This document shows positions 51,101 through 53,807 of a DNA stretch of 53,807 nucleotides, one piece after another. The stretch's first letter is position 1. The number at the start of each line of letters is the position of its first letter. A program made the position numbers and the translations under genes. The stretch is from Streptomyces sp. SolWspMP-5a-2 (GTDB taxonomy: Bacteria; Actinomycetota; Actinomycetes; Streptomycetales; Streptomycetaceae): positions 1 to 53,807 of the forward strand of contig NZ_FMCI01000048.1 of assembly GCF_900091845.1 (NCBI RefSeq). Direction: 5' to 3'. Under the pieces are notes generated by a model. The model ran no database searches. It had not been told where the DNA came from and worked only from the letters and a program-made list of their open reading frames with translations.

Positions 51101-51174
51101 CGGCGTCCCTGGGTGGCGCGGGCGGCCGGATCGGCGATCCGGGGACGGTGCGCGTGGGTGCCTGTGCTCGCCAT
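51097..51174 (-). CDS. 25-codon leader peptide coupled to the ABC ATPase
   Basis: ATG at 51174 preceded by a near-perfect Shine-Dalgarno, AGGAGGAA, the strongest in this region. The product is MASTGTHAHRPRIADPAARA followed by TQGRR, and its stop overlaps the ATPase start (ATGA). The ATPase itself lacks such a site, so translation of the leader probably sets its expression. Three of its codons are His/Arg-rich but no attenuator hairpin is obvious. Confidence 0.6.
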   Translation of the reverse strand: MASTGTHAHRPRIADPAARATQGRR

Positions 51175-51554
51175 GGGGCGTTCCTCCTGCGGTGGGCCGC
51201 TGGGTGTGTCGGACACTGACGCTACGGATCTCGACGCCGAGCGGCCCATCCGGTACCCCCGGAACGCCCGGAGAAGCCCCGCCCCAGGCACCGGCCCGCA
51301 CCGCACCACGACACCGAACCGCCCGAAGAGCCGTACGGGGAGCGGAAGTTGCCACCGCCCGAGGGAAACGTCCGGGCGGCGGTGCCGGTGCCGGTGCCGG
51401 TGGCGCGGGTGGGGGAGGTGCGGGTGCCGGTGGCGTCGGGCGCGGGGGAGCGGCCCGGCAGGCAGTCCGGTCCGCACACCGGCAGGCGGGACGAGCGCCG
51501 GGCCCCTCGGCACGCGGGCGGGCAAGCGGGCCCGCTGGTCGGTCGGCCTGTCGG
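51175..51554. other. Intergenic region, no gene seen
   Basis: 380 bp between the leader peptide and the TetR gene, both on the minus strand. It includes GTGTCGGACAC (a perfect 11-bp palindrome, 51207-51217), just upstream of the leader, and a GGTGCC repeat tract at 51380-51400. No coding frame with a start signal was found. Confidence 0.45.
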
Positions 51555-52136
51555 TCAGTCCGTTCGGCGTAGGCCCGCCACCAGGACCTCCACCAGTCGC
51601 CGCGCGTCGTAGCCGACGCTCCGCTCGGCGCCGATGCAGAGGTTGCCGACCCCGCGCATCAGCTCCAGCGCGGTCAGGCCGGTGCGGATCTCACCGGCCT
51701 CGGTCGCCGCGTCGAGCAGCCGGGTGCACACCGGCACCAGACGGTCGACGAAGTACGCGTGCAGGTTCTGGAACCCCGCGTCGTCCGACTGGAGCACCCC
51801 GGCGAGCCCGTGCTTGGTGACCAGGAAGTCCACGAACAGGTCGATCCAGCGGGCCAGGGCGGTGTAGGGGGTCGGGCAGCTCGCCAGCAGCTCGGGGCCC
51901 GCCTCCGCGCACGCCTCCACCTGGTGCCGGTAGACGGCGATGATCAGGTCGGCGCGGGTCGGGAAGTGGCGGTAGATCGTCGCCGTCCCCACCCCGGCCC
52001 GCGCGGCGATGTCCCGGACCGGGGCCTCCACGCCCGACGTGACGAAGACCGCGGCGGCCGCGTCCAGGAGGGCGCCCTCGTTGCGCCGGGCGTCGGCCCG
52101 GCGGGGTCGCCGCGCGCGCTGGTCGTCGTCGCTCAT
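51555..52136 (-). CDS. TetR family transcriptional regulator
   Basis: A 193-residue repressor. The N-terminal helix-turn-helix spans residues 22-65 (ALLDAAAAVFVTSGVEAPVRDIAARAGVGTATIYRHFPTRADLI). The C-terminal part is an all-helical ligand and dimer domain similar to those of the SbtR-like group (WIDLFVDFLVTKHGLAGVLQSDD). It is divergent from the flavin oxidoreductase over two operators, so it should repress itself and that gene. The same operators at 32238-32284 suggest it also controls the aldo/keto reductase. Confidence 0.9.
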   Translation of the reverse strand: MSDDDQRARRPRRADARRNEGALLDAAAAVFVTSGVEAPVRDIAARAGVGTATIYRHFPTRADLIIAVYRHQVEACAEAGPELLASCPTPYTALARWIDLFVDFLVTKHGLAGVLQSDDAGFQNLHAYFVDRLVPVCTRLLDAATEAGEIRTGLTALELMRGVGNLCIGAERSVGYDARRLVEVLVAGLRRTD

Positions 52137-52164
52137 GGCCTCGGTCCTCCGGTCCCCGCTTGCT

Positions 52165-52210
52165 ATGCGGAACGACGTTCCGTATCGTCAAACGGGACGG
52201 GGTTCCGTTT
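52165..52210. promoter_or_regulatory. Two TetR-type operators between tetR and the oxidoreductase
   Basis: Two 21-bp sites, 52165-52185 (ATGCGGAAC/GTTCCGTAT) and 52190-52210 (AAACGGGAC/GTTCCGTTT), are built 9-3-9 and spaced 25 bp centre to centre. They match the pair in front of the aldo/keto reductase. Confidence 0.8.
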
Positions 52211-52289
52211 GACGATGATGCCAGAGCGGCACGCCGCCCGCCAAGCCACCCCCTGCCGCCACGGCGGCGGTACGGAAAGGACGTCCGCC

Positions 52290-53240
52290 ATGACCGCCAC
52301 CCCCGGCCAGGTCCCCGCCCGGGACCCCGCCCCCACCCCCGGCGCGGGCCCGCGCCGCCGCACGAGCTTCGGCATCATGACGGCGCCCATGAACGTCGGC
52401 TACGACGCGATCCTGCGGGTCTGGCAGGAGGCGGACACCGTCCCGGAGATCGAGCACGCCTGGCTCTTCGACCACCTCATGCCGATCGGCGGCGACCCGG
52501 ACGGCCCCGCCTTCGAGGGCTGGACCCTGCTCTCCGCGCTCGCCGCGCAGACCCGGCGGCTGCGGCTCGGGCTGCTGGTGACCAGCAACCGGTTCCGGCC
52601 GCCCGCGGTGCTGGCCAAGATCGCCACCACGGTGGACGTCGTCTCCGCCGGACGGCTCGACTTCGGCATCGGCGTCGGCTCCCGGCCGCACCCGCCCGCC
52701 GCCCGGCGCGAGTACCCGGCGCACGGCCTGCCCTTCCAGGACACCGCGGACGCCGTGGAGAGCCTCGCCGAGGCGTGCACGGTCATCCGGCGGCTGTGGA
52801 CGGAGCCCGCGCCCTTCGACTTCGAGGGCAGGCACGTCCGGCTGACCGGGGCGTTCGGCAACCCCAAGCCCGTCCAGCGGCCGCACCCGCCGCTGCTGAT
52901 CGGCGGACGCGCGGCGGCGACCCTGCGGGTGGCCGCCGAACACGCCGACCTGTGGAACATCCCGGGCGGCGACATCGAGGACGCCGTCGCCCGCAGCGCG
53001 CTGCTCGACCGCTACTGCGCGCGGATCGGCCGCGATCCCGCGTCGATCGTCCGCTCGATGCACCTGGGGGTCTCCTACGAGGACCCCGCCGGTGCCCGCG
53101 CGGCGATCGCGGCGGCGACCGCGGCCGGTTTCACCCATGTCGTCCTCGGCCTGCCCGCGCCGTACCCGCGGGGCGTCGCCCGGTGGGTGGCGGACGAACT
53201 GATCCGCCCCAGCCAGGACCCCGGGGCCCCGACCGGCTGA
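52290..53240 (+). CDS. LLM class F420/FMN-dependent oxidoreductase
   Basis: A 316-residue luciferase-like monooxygenase-family TIM barrel. It opens SFGIMTAPMNVGYDAILRVWQEADTV, with ALAAQTRRLRLGLLVTSNRFRPPAVLAKIATTVDVVSAGRL as the family core, GIGVGSRP, and PLLIGGRAAATLRVAAEHADLWN late. In actinomycetes most such proteins use coenzyme F420 for hydride transfer; the substrate is unknown. The ATG at 52290 follows GGAAAGGACG and is controlled by the adjacent TetR. Confidence 0.9.
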   Translation: MTATPGQVPARDPAPTPGAGPRRRTSFGIMTAPMNVGYDAILRVWQEADTVPEIEHAWLFDHLMPIGGDPDGPAFEGWTLLSALAAQTRRLRLGLLVTSNRFRPPAVLAKIATTVDVVSAGRLDFGIGVGSRPHPPAARREYPAHGLPFQDTADAVESLAEACTVIRRLWTEPAPFDFEGRHVRLTGAFGNPKPVQRPHPPLLIGGRAAATLRVAAEHADLWNIPGGDIEDAVARSALLDRYCARIGRDPASIVRSMHLGVSYEDPAGARAAIAAATAAGFTHVVLGLPAPYPRGVARWVADELIRPSQDPGAPTG

Positions 53241-53264
53241 GCGAGGGAAGGCCCGCGACGCGTT

Positions 53265-53588
53265 CTAGCTGTCCCAGACGGTGCTGCTTTGGTGCTCGTC
53301 CGCGGACGGCTGCAGGGGGCTCGGGAAGAGCGGGTCGGGCGCGGGCTCCGGCTCGGGGCGGGCGTGGCAGGTGAAGCCCAGCTTCTCCATGGCCCGGACG
53401 ACCTCGCCGCTGCTGAAGTCGCGGCGGTCCTGGCGGGTCACGGCCTCGCCGACCTGCATGACCGGGTAGCGGCGGCGGCCGATGGTTACCGAGAACCCGG
53501 TGATCGGCTCGGGGGTGACGCCGGACATCGTGGCCTGCACCCCTTCCTTGGTCAGGTCGAACGGGTACCGGGCGATGACACAGCGCAT
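53265..53588 (-). CDS. SCO5918 family protein
   Basis: A 107-residue protein with the family opening MRCVIARYPFDLTKEGVQATM, then EPITGFSVTIGRRRYPVMQVGEAVTRQDRRDFSSGEVVRAM and GFTCHA. The C-terminal 25 residues are Pro-rich and likely disordered. The family is frequent in streptomycetes and its role is unknown; I recall members near cold-shock genes, but no such neighbour is within the window. GAGG precedes the ATG. The remaining 219 bp to the end show no gene. Confidence 0.85.
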   Translation of the reverse strand: MRCVIARYPFDLTKEGVQATMSGVTPEPITGFSVTIGRRRYPVMQVGEAVTRQDRRDFSSGEVVRAMEKLGFTCHARPEPEPAPDPLFPSPLQPSADEHQSSTVWDS

Positions 53589-53807
53589 GTTGCCTCACAG
53601 GGGAGAGGGAAGGGGTCCGCGCCCCGGCGGGAACGGACCGACCGGAATCGGCGGCGACGGCGGCGGGCCGGTGCGGGACGTCGGGGACGTCCCGCGGCAG
53701 GGTCCGGTCCGCGCGGCCGGGACCGCCGCGGGGACGGCGGTCCGGTCCCGGGGTGACCGGGTCCGGCCGCGCGTCGTGGCCACGGGGGAGCGGGTGCTCC
53801 GCGCGGG

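Noticed and set aside
51377..51400. GGTGCC tandem tract as a possible CRISPR or mini-satellite
   Set aside because: Only a few 6-bp units with no spacers; ordinary low-complexity sequence.

Overview
The window is chromosomal DNA of a very high-GC actinomycete, almost certainly a Streptomyces. Supporting signs are strong third-position GC, many GTG starts, ATGA/GTGA operon overlaps, a SigB/SigF-type sigma pair, an LAxTG-type sortase substrate, an SCO5918-family protein and a DUF6479 protein. From memory, the gene order from the sigma pair through tadA, upp, a tRNA-Ser, the SRP RNA and dnaX matches the S. coelicolor SCO4034-SCO4067 segment; this was not checked by search. No phage, insertion sequence, integrase or CRISPR array was seen.

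Layout. 1-9.8 kb: a truncated lipoprotein gene, two stress/development sigma factors, a Dabb protein coupled to a 59-residue membrane protein, tRNA-Ser(CGA), tadA with its associated acidic protein, upp, a LytR_C protein, a HerA-like ATPase and an HdeD-like membrane protein. 9.9-16.1 kb: an HhH-GPD protein, then a divergent iron locus. One iron box lies between a siderophore-interacting flavoreductase and an Ntn-type acylase coupled to a siderophore-type acyltransferase. A frame-disrupted copper protein CopC-CopD follows. 16.3-23.0 kb: a sugar ABC importer without its own ATPase, a putative phosphorothioate-dependent HNH endonuclease, and a NarL-type two-component system. 23.0-24.8 kb: tRNA-Ser(GGA), SRP RNA and an unusually short dnaX.

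24.9-39.8 kb is accessory-like. It holds an unrecognised 351-residue protein, an XRE-TPR regulator divergent from a 50-residue secreted peptide (an RRNPP-like arrangement), a GAF-ANTAR regulator, a nucleoside hydrolase, an aldo/keto reductase broken by one extra base, a sortase substrate, a GH13 glucosidase and several small conserved proteins. 40.1-46.2 kb: kdpFABC with a kdpE-like regulator but no KdpD kinase, and a separate universal stress protein. 46.9-50.2 kb: a compact nucleotide-chemistry locus. Thymidylate synthase-like, DHFR and HIT genes run as a 4-nt-overlapping chain and meet a deaminase/nucleotidyltransferase pair head-on. 50.3-53.6 kb: an unusual ABC ATPase with a 25-codon leader, and a TetR gene divergent from a flavin-dependent oxidoreductase.

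The most promising leads are the nucleotide locus, the secreted-peptide/XRE-TPR pair, the iron-controlled acylase/acyltransferase pair, and one operator motif shared by two loci 20 kb apart. That shared motif suggests the TetR protein also controls the aldo/keto reductase. Two genes carry apparent frameshifts that could be real or sequencing errors.
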